Assembly (NCBI GenBank): GCA_903939765.1
Contig: CAJAIK010000075.1
Location: 1-32,021, forward strand
Source: an uncultured Chlorobiaceae bacterium
GTDB lineage: Bacteria > Bacteroidota > Chlorobiia > Chlorobiales > Chlorobiaceae
Length of the DNA stretch: 32,021 nt
Reading direction: 5' to 3'
The notes below the pieces were generated by a model. That model had not been told where the DNA came from, searched no databases, and saw nothing but the letters and a program-made list of their open reading frames with translations. A program made the position numbers and the translations under genes. The number at the start of each line of letters is the position of its first letter. Within the stretch, counting starts at the first letter, position 1. Positions 1 through 9,900 of this stretch are shown here, piece after piece.

Positions 1-1240
1 AGCTGCCGTAGCCGCTCACCTGCGCGACCTGACCGAGTCCTTCGAGGTTGCCGGTCGAGCGGTCAAGGGTGTCGTTCTCATGGCCAAGCGCATCTTCGTA
101 GACCATCGCCGTCACCGCCGCAGGGGCGTTGCCGCCACTCAGGTTCAGCGTGGGGACGTCGTTTTCGACCGTGATGGTAAAGCTCCCCTTGACCGTAACC
201 GGGGTACCGCCACTGTCCGTTGCTACCAGAGCACTGGAAAGATCAAGGGTCAGAACGGCATTGTCGCCACTTCCGTCAGGATGATCGACCTGGTCCCTCA
301 GAATAAAGGTATAATTTGAGCCATCCAGCTTCAGCGTAAAAACAGACCGGTCGGGAGAGCCGGGAACATACCCTTCCAACACTCCACCAACAAGCCGGTA
401 AAGGACAGGTTCGCCTTGTGATGTCACGGGGAACCCTTCTGACGTTACAACAGAAGGGCCGGGAACCTGCAAACTGAAGGATATCGGCAGAGGCCCAGAG
501 GAAACAAGAGAAGCAACAGGGCCCGATGCTTTCACCGTTTTGTCACCTTCTCCCAAACTGTTTCCGCCCGGCAGTGCATCTTCCTGCACCGCACCCGTCA
601 CTGGCACGATTACTGACGGAACGAAAGTCGGCTGTAACGGCTGAGCCTCCCCCAGCACGATGGGTAGCTGCTCCGGCAACGGCTCCACATAAGCAGTTGC
701 CATCGGTTCAAGCGGCAGAGCGATACGCTCATCGACTGTCGCTCTTCCTTCAAAAAAAGGATCGAAATTTGCCGAACGGAGTTGAGTCTCCGGATTATAC
801 CTACCCGTAAACGACCAATACTCGTATACCGGTGTGGTTACTGATTCGTTAATACGTTCTACATTAAGAAATCCATGCAGGGTCTGAGGGCCGGTAGCAT
901 TACCTGGAGAAAGAGTGAGTGGAACGGCAGACGCTGCTGGCGCGTCGGGCACACCGTCCGTTGCGGCTATCAATCCCCTCAAATCGAGCGTAAAGGTATT
1001 TTCACCACCGTCAAAAAGCCCGTCAGCAAGGGCAACCTCCTTGCCTTCAGTAACCTTCAGATCAGCGCCATTTGCATTCCGAAGCACAACAGTACTTCCG
1101 GTTTCCGTAAGAATAACTTCACCTTCATAGACCGCATCCCCAACCTCGAGGATATGCCTGGTCCCATCTCCAGCCACGGCCCATACTTTCCCTGTAATAT
1201 CAGCGACAGTAGCTAACGGAGTACTAGTATTGGTACTCAT
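1..1240 (-). CDS. N-terminal part of a giant retention-module adhesin (type I secreted), runs off left edge
   Basis: I translated the minus strand from the ATG at 1240 and found 413 codons without a stop, continuing past base 1. Residues 11-75 look like a LapA-type retention module (a beta-rich FecR-like fold; ITGKVWAV, LEVGDAVYEGEVI, TGSTVVLRN, LKVTEGKEVAL). There is no Sec signal peptide, as expected for type I secretion. A Pro/Glu-rich linker follows (about 95-215). Residues about 215-360 resemble a T1SS-143 adhesin repeat (VLTLDL, FTITVENDVPTL), and a second repeat appears to begin near residue 380 (VYEDAL). In the family, such proteins are held in the outer membrane by the retention module and released by a LapG-type protease; PAAS at residues 101-104 is a candidate cleavage site. 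The T1SS exporter genes are not in view. No clear ribosome binding site precedes the ATG. Full length cannot be judged. The plus-strand open frames here are shadows. Confidence 0.83.
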   Translation of the reverse strand, partial: MSTNTSTPLATVADITGKVWAVAGDGTRHILEVGDAVYEGEVILTETGSTVVLRNANGADLKVTEGKEVALADGLFDGGENTFTLDLRGLIAATDGVPDAPAASAVPLTLSPGNATGPQTLHGFLNVERINESVTTPVYEYWSFTGRYNPETQLRSANFDPFFEGRATVDERIALPLEPMATAYVEPLPEQLPIVLGEAQPLQPTFVPSVIVPVTGAVQEDALPGGNSLGEGDKTVKASGPVASLVSSGPLPISFSLQVPGPSVVTSEGFPVTSQGEPVLYRLVGGVLEGYVPGSPDRSVFTLKLDGSNYTFILRDQVDHPDGSGDNAVLTLDLSSALVATDSGGTPVTVKGSFTITVENDVPTLNLSGGNAPAAVTAMVYEDALGHENDTLDRSTGNLEGLGQVAQVSGYGS

Positions 1241-1287
1241 TTGAAGAATGGCTATAATTAAACTTCGAAAAAGTGGCTCATCACTCA

Positions 1288-1299
1288 GGTGGTACTACC
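1288..1299. promoter_or_regulatory. Near-palindrome in the divergent adhesin/elbB intergenic region
   Basis: The 195-bp AT-rich gap between the divergent adhesin and elbB starts contains GGTGGTACTACC, a dyad of GGT/ACC arms around a central GTAC with one mismatched pair. It sits about 48 bp upstream of the adhesin ATG and could be an operator. I could not identify convincing -35/-10 pairs for either gene. The assignment rests on symmetry and position only. Confidence 0.2.
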
Positions 1300-1435
1300 A
1301 TCCAAAACAAAAAGGGGCAACAACGTATATAGCCTAATGTATATAATCTTGAAATGAATATACAATTTTCATATCACCCCGCAATGAGCACAGCTAAATA
1401 ACAAACTACATTAGCAATAATACGCAATTAATCCA

Positions 1436-2092
1436 ATGAAACAAATAGCAGTTCTACTTTCCGGGTGCGGTTTTCTTGACGGATCCGAGATTCACGAAGC
1501 CGTACTTACCCTTCTGGCCATTGAGCGGGCCGGAGCTCAAGCTTGCTGTCTGGCGCCCGACATCATGCAGCACCACGTGATCAATCATTACAGTGGCGAG
1601 ATAATGCCAGAAGAATTTCGAAATGTCCTTGTCGAATCTGCACGCATTGCAAGGAGTCGCATCACGGATCTCAAGGAGATTGATACGCTTGCCCTCGACG
1701 CCATGATCCTGCCAGGAGGTTATGGAGCAGCAAAAAACCTCAGCACTTATGCCTTCAAGGGAGCCGACTGCAACATCAACCCGGATGTTGCTGCCGCAGT
1801 GCAATCATTCTACAAAGCAGGAAAACCGCTTGGCTTTATCTGCATTGCTCCGGTAATAGCGGCCAAAATATTGGGCCACGAGCAGCTTGACCTGACGATC
1901 GGCAATGACCCGCAGACAGCCGCTGATATCGAAGCAATGGGTGCCCATCATATCGATTGTCCTGTCTGGGAGACCGTTCTCAACAGAGAGAAAAAAGTAG
2001 TCACAACACCGGCCTATATGTTTGACGCTTCGATAGGTGAAGTCGCCAAAGGCATCGAAAAACTTGTACAGGAACTGCTCAGCCTACTCTGA
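1436..2092 (+). CDS. elbB: ElbB, DJ-1/PfpI-like glyoxalase (isoprenoid biosynthesis-associated)
   Basis: The 218-residue protein matches the ElbB family over its full length. It opens with the diagnostic VLLSGCGFLDGSEIHE, has the nucleotide-fold strand LDAMILPGGYGAAKNL (88-102) and a nucleophile elbow FICIAP with the likely catalytic Cys136, and ends with the family-typical VTTPAYM segment. ElbB (formerly scrp-27A) is a class I glutamine-amidotransferase-like protein; the E. coli member has glyoxalase activity and was linked genetically to isoprenoid synthesis. It is probably cytosolic and monocistronic: the gene to the left is divergent, and the one to the right is convergent, overlapping its last 9 bases tail to tail. 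The ATG gives the canonical family N-terminus although no Shine-Dalgarno sequence is visible. Confidence 0.9.
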   Translation: MKQIAVLLSGCGFLDGSEIHEAVLTLLAIERAGAQACCLAPDIMQHHVINHYSGEIMPEEFRNVLVESARIARSRITDLKEIDTLALDAMILPGGYGAAKNLSTYAFKGADCNINPDVAAAVQSFYKAGKPLGFICIAPVIAAKILGHEQLDLTIGNDPQTAADIEAMGAHHIDCPVWETVLNREKKVVTTPAYMFDASIGEVAKGIEKLVQELLSLL

Positions 2093-2965
2093 CAGACGGT
2101 TTTTCTCAAATGGAGTGCCTGCATCCCGCGGAGCAGCACTCCGGCCGACAAACCCGGCAAGCACGACCAGCGTTATGACGTAGGGAAGTGACTGCACCAA
2201 CTGGGAGGGAATCCACCCCGTCTGGAGCCAGATCTCCATCGACTCAGTCGCCGCAAAAAGCAAACTGGCAAGTGCCGCTCCAACTGGACTCCACTTGCCG
2301 ATAATCATTGCCGCAAGTGCGATATAACCCCGACCGGCCGACATATTATCAGTAAAGGTGTGCTGCTGAAACACAAGAAAAGCTCCGCCGAGCGCCGCAA
2401 GCGCCCCTGAAACCAGCACACCGGAGTAGCGCATCCGATCAACATTGATGCCCGCGCTGTCAGCACTTTCAGCGCTTTCACCGGCAGCCCGAAGCCTCAG
2501 CCCATAAGGCGTCTTGAACAAAAGCAAATGCCCGACAACGACTGACGCCACAGCGGCAAGAAAAAGCGGATCCAGCAAAAGAGAGGGAAACTCAAACCCC
2601 GCAATCCGCGGCGAATTCATCGAACTCCCGAAAAACATACTGAGACCGAACCGGGTCGCGCCCATAACAAGCATATTGATGGCAATACCGGCAACAATCT
2701 GGTCTGCCTTCAGCGTCACCGTCACAAAAGCAAAAAGCAACGCCACACCAAGACCGCAGAGAAGAGCCATAAGAATTCCCACCAGGGCTGAGCCACTCCA
2801 ATACTGGCCAAGCGCCGCGCCAAACGCACCAACAAGCATCATTCCCTCAAGCGCCAGATTGACCACCCCGCCCCGCTCCGAAAACGTTGCACCGACAGAG
2901 GTAAGGATGTATGGTACAGCAAGGCGAAGTACCTGGAACAAAATGACAAGAGGCTCAATTCCCAT
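2084..2965 (-). CDS. ABC transporter permease, nucleoside/simple-sugar type (BPD_transp_2)
   Basis: This 293-residue integral membrane protein has about eight hydrophobic segments. It carries the permease signature of the basic-membrane-lipoprotein (BmpA/NupQ-YufQ) nucleoside importers: an N-terminal GGVVNLALEGMML, AINMLVMGATR in the middle, the cytoplasmic loop GLRLRAAGESAESADSAGI, and a GRGYIALAAMIIGKW segment. Such proteins are one of two permeases working with a duplicated ATPase and a lipoprotein binding protein. None of these partners is adjacent: upstream is the divergent ppdK and downstream the convergent elbB, so it is a lone permease gene here. The substrate is inferred from family only and could be another small sugar. 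Confidence 0.83.
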   Translation of the reverse strand: MGIEPLVILFQVLRLAVPYILTSVGATFSERGGVVNLALEGMMLVGAFGAALGQYWSGSALVGILMALLCGLGVALLFAFVTVTLKADQIVAGIAINMLVMGATRFGLSMFFGSSMNSPRIAGFEFPSLLLDPLFLAAVASVVVGHLLLFKTPYGLRLRAAGESAESADSAGINVDRMRYSGVLVSGALAALGGAFLVFQQHTFTDNMSAGRGYIALAAMIIGKWSPVGAALASLLFAATESMEIWLQTGWIPSQLVQSLPYVITLVVLAGFVGRSAAPRDAGTPFEKNRLSE

Positions 2966-3120
2966 AATAAATCAGAATGAAATATCCTTTACGGTAGTTT
3001 TTACACCAGCTTTTTAGTAAACTTCGTTTTCGATAAAAGTAGTCAACTTCACCTGTTTTTTCACCATAGAGCGCTGTTTTTTGATTCTTGGTGCCAAAAC
3101 ACAATTACCTATAAAAAATC

Positions 3121-5871
3121 ATGCCACAATCTGAGATTACCAGCGGAAAGAGCAGCAGTAAACAATACATTTACAGTTTCTCTGGCGGCAATTCTGAAGG
3201 TGATGCCTCCATGAAAAACCTGCTGGGCGGCAAAGGCGCCAACCTTGCAGAAATGGCAAACATCGGTTTGCCGGTTCCTCCGGGATTCACCATTTCAACT
3301 GAAGTCTGCACCTACTACTACGACAACCAGAAAAACTACCCCCGAAACCTTTTCCAGCAAGACATCCCCGACGCACTCAAAAAAATTGAAGAAGCACTCG
3401 GCAAAAAATTCGGAGACCCTGAAAACCCCCTGCTCGTCTCGGTGCGTTCAGGCGCAAGAGCCTCAATGCCCGGCATGATGGACACCATTCTCAATTTAGG
3501 CCTTAACGCCAAAACTGTTGACGGCCTGGCCCGAAAATCAGGAAATCCCCGATTTGCCTGGGACTGTTACCGCCGTTTCGTGCAGATGTACGGTGATGTC
3601 GTGCTCGACCTCAAACCGACCGACAAAAAACAGATTGACCCCTTCGAAAAAATCCTTGAAGCAAAAAAACACGAGCTCGGCATCGAACTCGACACCGAAT
3701 TCACCGTTGAAGACCTTCAGGATATCGTCGCAGACTATAAAGCCGCAATTCTGGAAAAAACGGGCAAAACTTTTCCCGAAGATCCTCATGAACAGCTCAT
3801 CGGAGCCATCGGAGCCGTCTTCAACAGTTGGAACAACGAACGGGCCATCGTCTACCGCAAGCTCAACCACATTCCCGGCTACTGGGGCACCGCCTGCAAC
3901 GTCCAGGCAATGGTCTTCGGCAACATGGGCGAAGATTGCGGTACCGGCGTAGCCTTCACCCGCGATGCCGCCACCGGCGACAACATCTTCTACGGCGAAT
4001 TCCTCATGAACGCCCAGGGCGAAGATGTGGTAGCCGGCACCAGAACCCCGCTCAAAATTGAACAGCTCAAGGCCGAAAACCCCGGCATTTACAACCAGCT
4101 CGAAGAGATCCGTTCCATACTCGAACACCACTATCACGACATGATGGACATCGAGTTTACCATCGAGAACAACCAGCTCTTCATGCTCCAGTGCCGCGTC
4201 GGCAAACGCACCGGCATGGCCGCCGTCAAAATCGCTGTCGACATGTACAACGAAAAGCTGATCGACGAAAAAGAGGCACTGCTGCGCATAGAACCCGAAC
4301 AGCTCAACCAGTTGCTCCGGCCGGTCTTCGACATAAAAGAAAAACAGGCCGCCATTGCTGAAAAAAGACTCCTCGCAACCGGGCTGAATGCTGGCCCTGG
4401 CGCCGCTACCGGCAAGATCTATTTCAATGCCGTTGATGCTTACGAAGCAGGCAAACGCGGAGAAGCGGTCATTCTTGTCCGCATCGAAACATCACCGGAA
4501 GATATCAAAGGAATGGACGCCTCCGAAGGCATCCTCACCGAGCGGGGTGGTATGACCTCACACGCAGCGCTGGTTGCCCGCCAGATGGGCAAAGTCTGCG
4601 TCGCGGGATGCGGAGCGCTCAGCATCGACTACCAGAGAGGCGAACTGCGGGTACAAGGCAATGATATTGTCCTGCATGAAGGCGACTACATCTCCATCGA
4701 CGGCAGCACCGGAGAAGTCATCGCCGGCAAAGTTGCGACCAAAAACTCCGAAATCATCGAAGTCCTCGTCGACAAAACCCTCAAACCCGAAGATGCCCCG
4801 ACCTGGCCAATCTACGAGCAACTGATGAAGTGGGCCGATAAATACCGCAAACTCAACATCCGCACCAATGCCGACCAGCCCGACCAGGCTGAAATCGCCA
4901 TCACCTTCGGCGCAGAAGGGATCGGCCTCTGCCGCACCGAACACATGTTCTTCGGCGGAGAGCGCATCGACGCCATGCGGGAGATGATTCTGGCCGACGA
5001 CGTCGAAGGGCGCAAAAAAGCACTTGAAAAACTGCTCCCCTTTCAGCGCGACGACTTCTACGGCATCTTCAAGGCAATGGGCTCACGCCCGGTCACCATC
5101 CGCCTGCTCGATCCGCCGCTTCACGAGTTTTTGCCGCACACCGACAGCGAAATCCGTGCGCTTGCCAGCAAAATGAACACCTCCTTTGAGGCGGTCAAAG
5201 AGCGGATCAACGACCTGCACGAATTCAACCCCATGCTCGGGCTTCGCGGCTGCCGTCTCGGCATCCTGCACCCCGAAATCACCGTCATGCAGGTACGGGC
5301 AATTATCGAAGCCGCCTGCAAGCTCAAAAAAGAGGGGCTTGTTGTGGTACCCGAAATCATGGTACCACTCATCAGCACCGTCAAAGAGCTTGAAATCACC
5401 AGCGAAGTGATCCACAAAACCGCACGCAGCGTCATTGCCGAACAGGGCACCGGGGTCAAATATCTCGTTGGCACCATGATTGAGGTACCCCGCGCGGCAA
5501 TCACCTCCGACCAGATTGCCACCGCCGCCGATTTCTTCAGCTACGGCACCAACGACCTCACACAGATGGCACTCGGCATGAGCCGCGACGACTCCGGCCA
5601 GTTTTTGCCCATTTACCAGCAGCAGGATATTTTTGCACGCAACCCCTTCGAATCCATCGACATGGATGGCGTGGGCCGGCTGATAAGCATTTCGGCCAAA
5701 GAGGGACGGGCCGTCAAGCCGGAACTCAAACTCGGCATCTGCGGCGAACATGGCGGCGACCCGTCCACCGTCGAATTCTGCCACCAGTTGGGGCTCAACT
5801 ACGTCTCATGCAGCCCCTACAGGGTGCCGATTGCGCGCCTGGCTGCCGCAAGAGCTGCACTGAAGGGATAG
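3121..5871 (+). CDS. ppdK: Pyruvate, phosphate dikinase
   Basis: This 916-residue enzyme interconverts pyruvate + ATP + Pi and PEP + AMP + PPi; in autotrophs using the reverse TCA cycle it makes PEP from pyruvate. Domain order is standard. An ATP-grasp region (about 20-390) starts with [12 protein letters not shown] and includes [19 protein letters not shown]. The swivelling phosphohistidine domain has [12 protein letters not shown] with catalytic His481. The C-terminal PEP/pyruvate TIM barrel has [17 protein letters not shown] and GTNDLTQ, and ends with the catalytic CGEHGGDP (Cys874). It is slightly longer than the roughly 875-residue clostridial enzyme, mainly through an N-terminal extension of about 15 residues. 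It is transcribed alone, divergent from the permease, and ends at a strong intrinsic terminator. The large antisense open frames within it are shadows of its GC-biased codons. Confidence 0.97.
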   Translation: MPQSEITSGKSSSKQYIYSFSGGNSEGDASMKNLLGGKGANLAEMANIGLPVPPGFTISTEVCTYYYDNQKNYPRNLFQQDIPDALKKIEEALGKKFGDPENPLLVSVRSGARASMPGMMDTILNLGLNAKTVDGLARKSGNPRFAWDCYRRFVQMYGDVVLDLKPTDKKQIDPFEKILEAKKHELGIELDTEFTVEDLQDIVADYKAAILEKTGKTFPEDPHEQLIGAIGAVFNSWNNERAIVYRKLNHIPGYWGTACNVQAMVFGNMGEDCGTGVAFTRDAATGDNIFYGEFLMNAQGEDVVAGTRTPLKIEQLKAENPGIYNQLEEIRSILEHHYHDMMDIEFTIENNQLFMLQCRVGKRTGMAAVKIAVDMYNEKLIDEKEALLRIEPEQLNQLLRPVFDIKEKQAAIAEKRLLATGLNAGPGAATGKIYFNAVDAYEAGKRGEAVILVRIETSPEDIKGMDASEGILTERGGMTSHAALVARQMGKVCVAGCGALSIDYQRGELRVQGNDIVLHEGDYISIDGSTGEVIAGKVATKNSEIIEVLVDKTLKPEDAPTWPIYEQLMKWADKYRKLNIRTNADQPDQAEIAITFGAEGIGLCRTEHMFFGGERIDAMREMILADDVEGRKKALEKLLPFQRDDFYGIFKAMGSRPVTIRLLDPPLHEFLPHTDSEIRALASKMNTSFEAVKERINDLHEFNPMLGLRGCRLGILHPEITVMQVRAIIEAACKLKKEGLVVVPEIMVPLISTVKELEITSEVIHKTARSVIAEQGTGVKYLVGTMIEVPRAAITSDQIATAADFFSYGTNDLTQMALGMSRDDSGQFLPIYQQQDIFARNPFESIDMDGVGRLISISAKEGRAVKPELKLGICGEHGGDPSTVEFCHQLGLNYVSCSPYRVPIARLAAARAALKG

Positions 5872-5899
5872 CACAAAGAGCCGCACGCTCACCCTCACG

Positions 5900-5928
5900 A
5901 AAAAAGGCGACACAAAGTCGCCTTTTTT
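5900..5928 (+). terminator. Intrinsic terminator of ppdK
   Basis: A perfect GC stem GGCGAC/GTCGCC (5906-5911 with 5917-5922) with a 5-base loop is followed by six T (5923-5928) and preceded by six A, extending the stem to 12 pairs. The A/T tracts make it potentially bidirectional. It begins about 28 bases after the ppdK stop and separates ppdK from uvrA. Confidence 0.92.
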
Positions 5929-6111
5929 CATTGCTTGAAAACCACGTCACCACAACACTCTTCACTTTTTCAGCCCACTTCCGGAAAAAAATTTCCATAT
6001 TGAATGTTCCGGAAACGAAACCGTAACCTTCCGCACAACGTTACCAGCACGGCATCAACCACTCAGACCGGTTGCCAGAGCACAGAGAAAACAGAGGCAC
6101 AAAAAACAACA

Positions 6112-8955
6112 ATGGAATTCAGCCATATCAACATCAGGGGAGCAAGAGTCCACAACCTCAAGAACATCTCTCTCGATATTCCACGCAACAAATTTGTCGT
6201 CATCACCGGCCTCTCAGGGTCAGGAAAATCGAGCCTCGCCTTCGACACCATCTACGCCGAAGGGCAGCGTCGCTTTATGGAAACGCTCTCACCCTACGCC
6301 CGGCAATATATCGGCAGCATCGAACGCCCCGACGTTGACTTTATCGAAGGGCTCTCACCGGTCATCTCCATCGACCAGAAGAGCACCAACCGCTCGCCCC
6401 GATCAACGGTGGGCACCATCACCGAAATTCACGACTTTATCCGCCTCCTCTACGCCAAGGCCGGAAGACGATACGACCCCGTCACTGGCGCCGTGCTCCA
6501 GCAGCAGAGCGAAGAGGCCATCTGCGAAACCCTGCTCGCCCTGCCACACGGCACAAAAGTGCAGATACTCTCCCCCCTCGTCACCGGACGCAAAGGGCAC
6601 TACCGTGAGCTCTTCGAACGGCTTCTCCTCAAAGGGTTTCTCCGGGTCCGTATCGACGGCAAATACCGCGAAATGGAGAAGGATATGCAGATCGAGCGCT
6701 ATAAAAGCCACTCCATCGAACTCGTTGTCGACCGCCTCGTCATCGGCCCCGACTGCGAAGAGCGCCTCAGAGATGCCGTCAGCATGGCCATAACCATGTC
6801 GGAACATAAATCGACGGTCATCTGTGACCCGACGACGGAGAGCGAGCAGAAAGAGCTCACCTTCAGTACGCGCTACGCCTATTCAGACGGCTCCGTACCG
6901 GTCGACAACCTTGCGCCAAACCACTTCAGCTTCAACTCCCCCTACGGCGCATGCCCCGAGTGCAACGGCCTCGGAGAGCTCATGCAGCTTTCAGGAGAGC
7001 TGATGATCCCCGATGAGACGCTCTCCCTCAACGAAGGCGGGCTTGACCCCTTTGGCAAATCAGGAAAACGCAACCTCTGGCAGGTAATCAGGGCAATCGC
7101 CAAAGAGTTCAACTTCACCCTCGACACCCCGATTTCCGCCATTCCGAAAGAGGCGATGCATATATTGCTCGACGGCTCCGGCAGCCGCACCTTTGACGTC
7201 AGCTACAGCTACTCCGGCCACGACACCCTCTACCCGCAACCCTTTCCCGGAGCAGTGCCCTACGTCGAAGAGATCCTCAAAAATGCGAGCTCCGCCAAAA
7301 TACGCGAGTGGGCCGAAAACTTCATGCTCCGCCAGCCCTGTCCCTCATGCAAAGGGGCAAGACTGCGCAAAGAGAGCCTTCTGGTCAAAATAAACGAGCG
7401 CAACATTGCCGAATGCGAATCCATGAACCTGCCGGAAACGCTTGCCTTTTTTAATGCACTGCCCGACACCCTCACCGCAAAAGAGAAGCTTGTCGCCACA
7501 CCCGTCCTGCACGAAATCACCAAACGACTTGAGTTTCTCCTCAACGTCGGCCTCAGCTACCTCTCACTCGACCGCAGCTCGCAAACCCTCTCCGGCGGCG
7601 AAGCTCAACGCATACGCCTCGCATCCCAGCTCGGCTCGCAGCTCAGCGGCGTCCTCTACGTCCTCGACGAACCAAGCATCGGTCTCCACCAGCGCGACAA
7701 CTCGAAGCTCATCACCTCACTCAAGCGACTTCGCGATCTCGGCAACACCGTCCTCGTCGTCGAACACGACAAAGAGACCATGCTCGAAGCCGACGAAATC
7801 ATCGATCTCGGCCCCGGAGCAGGAGAATACGGCGGAGAGATTGTTGCCCAGGGAGCCGCCGCCACCCTTGATCCCGACTCACTGACCGCAGGATACCTCA
7901 GCGGAAAAAAACAGGTACAGTGCCCAAAAGAGGAAAAAACGAGCGCCGAAGAGCCGCAATTCCTGCGACTCAAAGGGTGCCGGGGCAACAACCTGCAAAA
8001 CGTCGACATCACCATTCCGCTCCGCTCACTCGTCAGCATCACCGGCGTCAGCGGCTCAGGCAAATCGACCCTCATCAACGAAACCCTTTTCCCGATCCTT
8101 GCGCGCCACTTCTACCGCTCAAAACTGCTCACCTACCCCTACGACAGCATCGAAGGCATCAAGCATATCGACAAGGTGGTCAACGTCGACCAGTCACCCA
8201 TCGGGCGCACGCCCCGCTCCAACCCCGCAACCTATACCGGAGCCTTCACCTTCATCCGCGACTTCTTCACCCGCATGCCCGAAGCGCAGATACGGGGCTA
8301 CAAAGCCGGGAGGTTCAGCTTTAACGTCAAAGGAGGGCGATGCGAAGTGTGCCAGGGAGCCGGAACCCGGAAAATAGAGATGAACTTTCTGCCAGACGTC
8401 TACGTCCAATGCGAAAACTGCAAAGGCGAACGCTACAACCGCGAAACCCTGCTGGTCAAATACCGTGGAAAATCCATCGCCGACGTCCTTGCCATGTCGA
8501 TCACCGAAGCCGCAGAATTCTTTGTTGACTTCCCCCGCATCATGCGCATCCTCACCACCATGCAGAGCGTCGGACTCGGCTACCTCAAACTCGGCCAGCC
8601 ATCCCCCATGCTCTCAGGCGGCGAAGCACAGCGCATCAAACTCTCGGCGGAACTCGCCAAAATACAGACCGGCAACACCCTCTACATTCTTGATGAACCC
8701 ACCACCGGGCTCCACTTTCAGGATATCCAGCACCTGCTCGAGGTGCTGCGTCGGCTTGTCGACAAAGGCAACAGCGTCATCATCATCGAACACAACCTCG
8801 ACATCATAAAAAACAGCGACTGGATTATCGACATTGGCCCCGAAGGAGGCTACGAAGGAGGCAACATCATCGCCGAAGGCACCCCTGAAGAGATTGCCCG
8901 AACGGCGCACTCACACACCGGCCAGTTTTTAAAGGGCGAAATGGGAATCGTTTAA
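6112..8955 (+). CDS. uvrA: UvrABC excinuclease subunit A
   Basis: UvrA is the damage-sensing ATPase of bacterial nucleotide excision repair; a dimer scans DNA and loads UvrB. The protein has two ABC ATPase halves. The first Walker A is GLSGSGKS (33-40) and the second GVSGSGKS (645-652). ABC signatures LSGGEAQR lie at about 493 and 834, each followed by a Walker B ([11 protein letters not shown] and [11 protein letters not shown]). Zinc-binding CxxC pairs are present in the first half (CPECNG, CPSCKG) and in the second (CEVCQG from Cys744, CENCKG). I chose the ATG at 6112 ([15 protein letters not shown]), which matches the usual UvrA N-terminus and gives 947 residues. An in-frame ATG at 6004 would add 36 residues with no family match. 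AGAGG at 6093-6097 is a modest ribosome binding site. Confidence 0.96.
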   Translation: MEFSHINIRGARVHNLKNISLDIPRNKFVVITGLSGSGKSSLAFDTIYAEGQRRFMETLSPYARQYIGSIERPDVDFIEGLSPVISIDQKSTNRSPRSTVGTITEIHDFIRLLYAKAGRRYDPVTGAVLQQQSEEAICETLLALPHGTKVQILSPLVTGRKGHYRELFERLLLKGFLRVRIDGKYREMEKDMQIERYKSHSIELVVDRLVIGPDCEERLRDAVSMAITMSEHKSTVICDPTTESEQKELTFSTRYAYSDGSVPVDNLAPNHFSFNSPYGACPECNGLGELMQLSGELMIPDETLSLNEGGLDPFGKSGKRNLWQVIRAIAKEFNFTLDTPISAIPKEAMHILLDGSGSRTFDVSYSYSGHDTLYPQPFPGAVPYVEEILKNASSAKIREWAENFMLRQPCPSCKGARLRKESLLVKINERNIAECESMNLPETLAFFNALPDTLTAKEKLVATPVLHEITKRLEFLLNVGLSYLSLDRSSQTLSGGEAQRIRLASQLGSQLSGVLYVLDEPSIGLHQRDNSKLITSLKRLRDLGNTVLVVEHDKETMLEADEIIDLGPGAGEYGGEIVAQGAAATLDPDSLTAGYLSGKKQVQCPKEEKTSAEEPQFLRLKGCRGNNLQNVDITIPLRSLVSITGVSGSGKSTLINETLFPILARHFYRSKLLTYPYDSIEGIKHIDKVVNVDQSPIGRTPRSNPATYTGAFTFIRDFFTRMPEAQIRGYKAGRFSFNVKGGRCEVCQGAGTRKIEMNFLPDVYVQCENCKGERYNRETLLVKYRGKSIADVLAMSITEAAEFFVDFPRIMRILTTMQSVGLGYLKLGQPSPMLSGGEAQRIKLSAELAKIQTGNTLYILDEPTTGLHFQDIQHLLEVLRRLVDKGNSVIIIEHNLDIIKNSDWIIDIGPEGGYEGGNIIAEGTPEEIARTAHSHTGQFLKGEMGIV

Positions 8956-9160
8956 AGCTGCAAATGAAACGTTATAAATCCGGTCTCTCCTATAGCCCCG
9001 ACCTCAGCCATGCAACCCGGGAATTACTCGATACACCGTATTTTAAATCAATATCTCAAAAAAAGCTTGTACTTATCAAGTGAAAAAAGTTACATTAAGA
9101 TTGGGTTAAGTACGTTGTGTCGTTAAGGGAGTTTTTTCAGAAAAGCTATATATTTCCTTC

Positions 9161-9167
9161 AGGAGGT
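9161..9167 (+). promoter_or_regulatory. Strong ribosome binding site for the PEP-CTERM gene
   Basis: AGGAGGT ends 10 bases before the ATG at 9178. It is a full match to the anti-Shine-Dalgarno sequence and contrasts with most genes here, which have weak or no visible sites. It suggests efficient translation of the exported product. Confidence 0.85.
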
Positions 9168-9177
9168 ATGCACTACA

Positions 9178-9900
9178 ATGAGAAAAATTTTTTATTTGCT
9201 TCTATCGTTGGTCGTAATGGCGGTGTTGAGTACATCGTTGCATGCTGCGACTGTGGACCTGATTAACATCAACTTTAACTTGAGACCCTACGTCGGGGCC
9301 GGGGTGATTGGTAGTGCGGGGGATAAATGGAATCAATTCTTTTTGGAGCCTACTGATTCTCGCTCCGGGCTTATTAATTCAGCAAACGCAATAACAACGG
9401 TTGACTTCAGTTATAATTCCGACGGCTTTGATTCGCACAGTACTGTAAGCGGTTTTAGTCCAACGACTTACGCAAATATGATGACTGGTCATATGTACAA
9501 TGACAATTCTGGAACGAATACAATGACCTTTTCAAACCTGGTGGCAAATCAATCATATGAGCTGTTTGTGTATAGTCAAGGAGGAATCGGGGAAGATCAA
9601 TCTGCACTATTGCAACTGACAGTCAATGGAAATGCTCTTAATCAAACTATTGCATCAAATTATAATCAGAGCAGTTTTGTCAGTGGCCAAAATTACCTGA
9701 GTGGATCTTTTCTGGCAGATAATAACGGTGTTATAAACATTAATTATATAGCAACAACTGCAAGTCAAGCTCCGATCAACGCAATACAGCTTCGCGGACC
9801 AACACCTGAACCAGCAAGTCTTGTACTGCTTGGCGTCGGCGGTCTTCTGGGAGCTATAAGGCTTCGGAAGAGGTCAGGTGAACCCTCACTGGGGGTCTAA
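9178..9900 (+). CDS. PEP-CTERM sorting-domain exported protein
   Basis: The 240-residue protein begins with a Sec signal peptide (MRKIF, hydrophobic core 6-20, probable cleavage after LHA at residue 23). It ends in a classic PEP-CTERM tripartite tail: TPEPASL (PEP at 210-212), a hydrophobic helix LVLLGVGGLLGAI and an Arg/Lys cluster RLRKR. PEP-CTERM proteins are processed by an exosortase/EpsH system and are usually associated with exopolysaccharide or biofilm formation. The mature region is rich in Asn, Ser, Gly and Thr with beta-strand character (NLVANQSYELFVYSQGG), similar to lectin- or carbohydrate-binding-like PEP-CTERM domains, but I recognise no specific fold. It stands alone between uvrA and a convergent MFS gene. 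No exosortase gene is in the window. Confidence 0.88.
   Translation: MRKIFYLLLSLVVMAVLSTSLHAATVDLININFNLRPYVGAGVIGSAGDKWNQFFLEPTDSRSGLINSANAITTVDFSYNSDGFDSHSTVSGFSPTTYANMMTGHMYNDNSGTNTMTFSNLVANQSYELFVYSQGGIGEDQSALLQLTVNGNALNQTIASNYNQSSFVSGQNYLSGSFLADNNGVININYIATTASQAPINAIQLRGPTPEPASLVLLGVGGLLGAIRLRKRSGEPSLGV

Noticed and set aside
80-1216. Four plus-strand open frames over the left end
   Set aside because: They lie opposite the continuous 413-codon minus-strand adhesin frame, which has recognisable domains; the plus-strand frames have no family features.
3538-5784. Long antisense open frames inside ppdK, up to 233 codons
   Set aside because: ppdK has every catalytic motif; the antisense frames mirror its codon bias and have no recognisable domains.
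8964-9080. 38-codon open frame just after uvrA
   Set aside because: No ribosome binding site and no recognisable feature; length is within chance for this composition.
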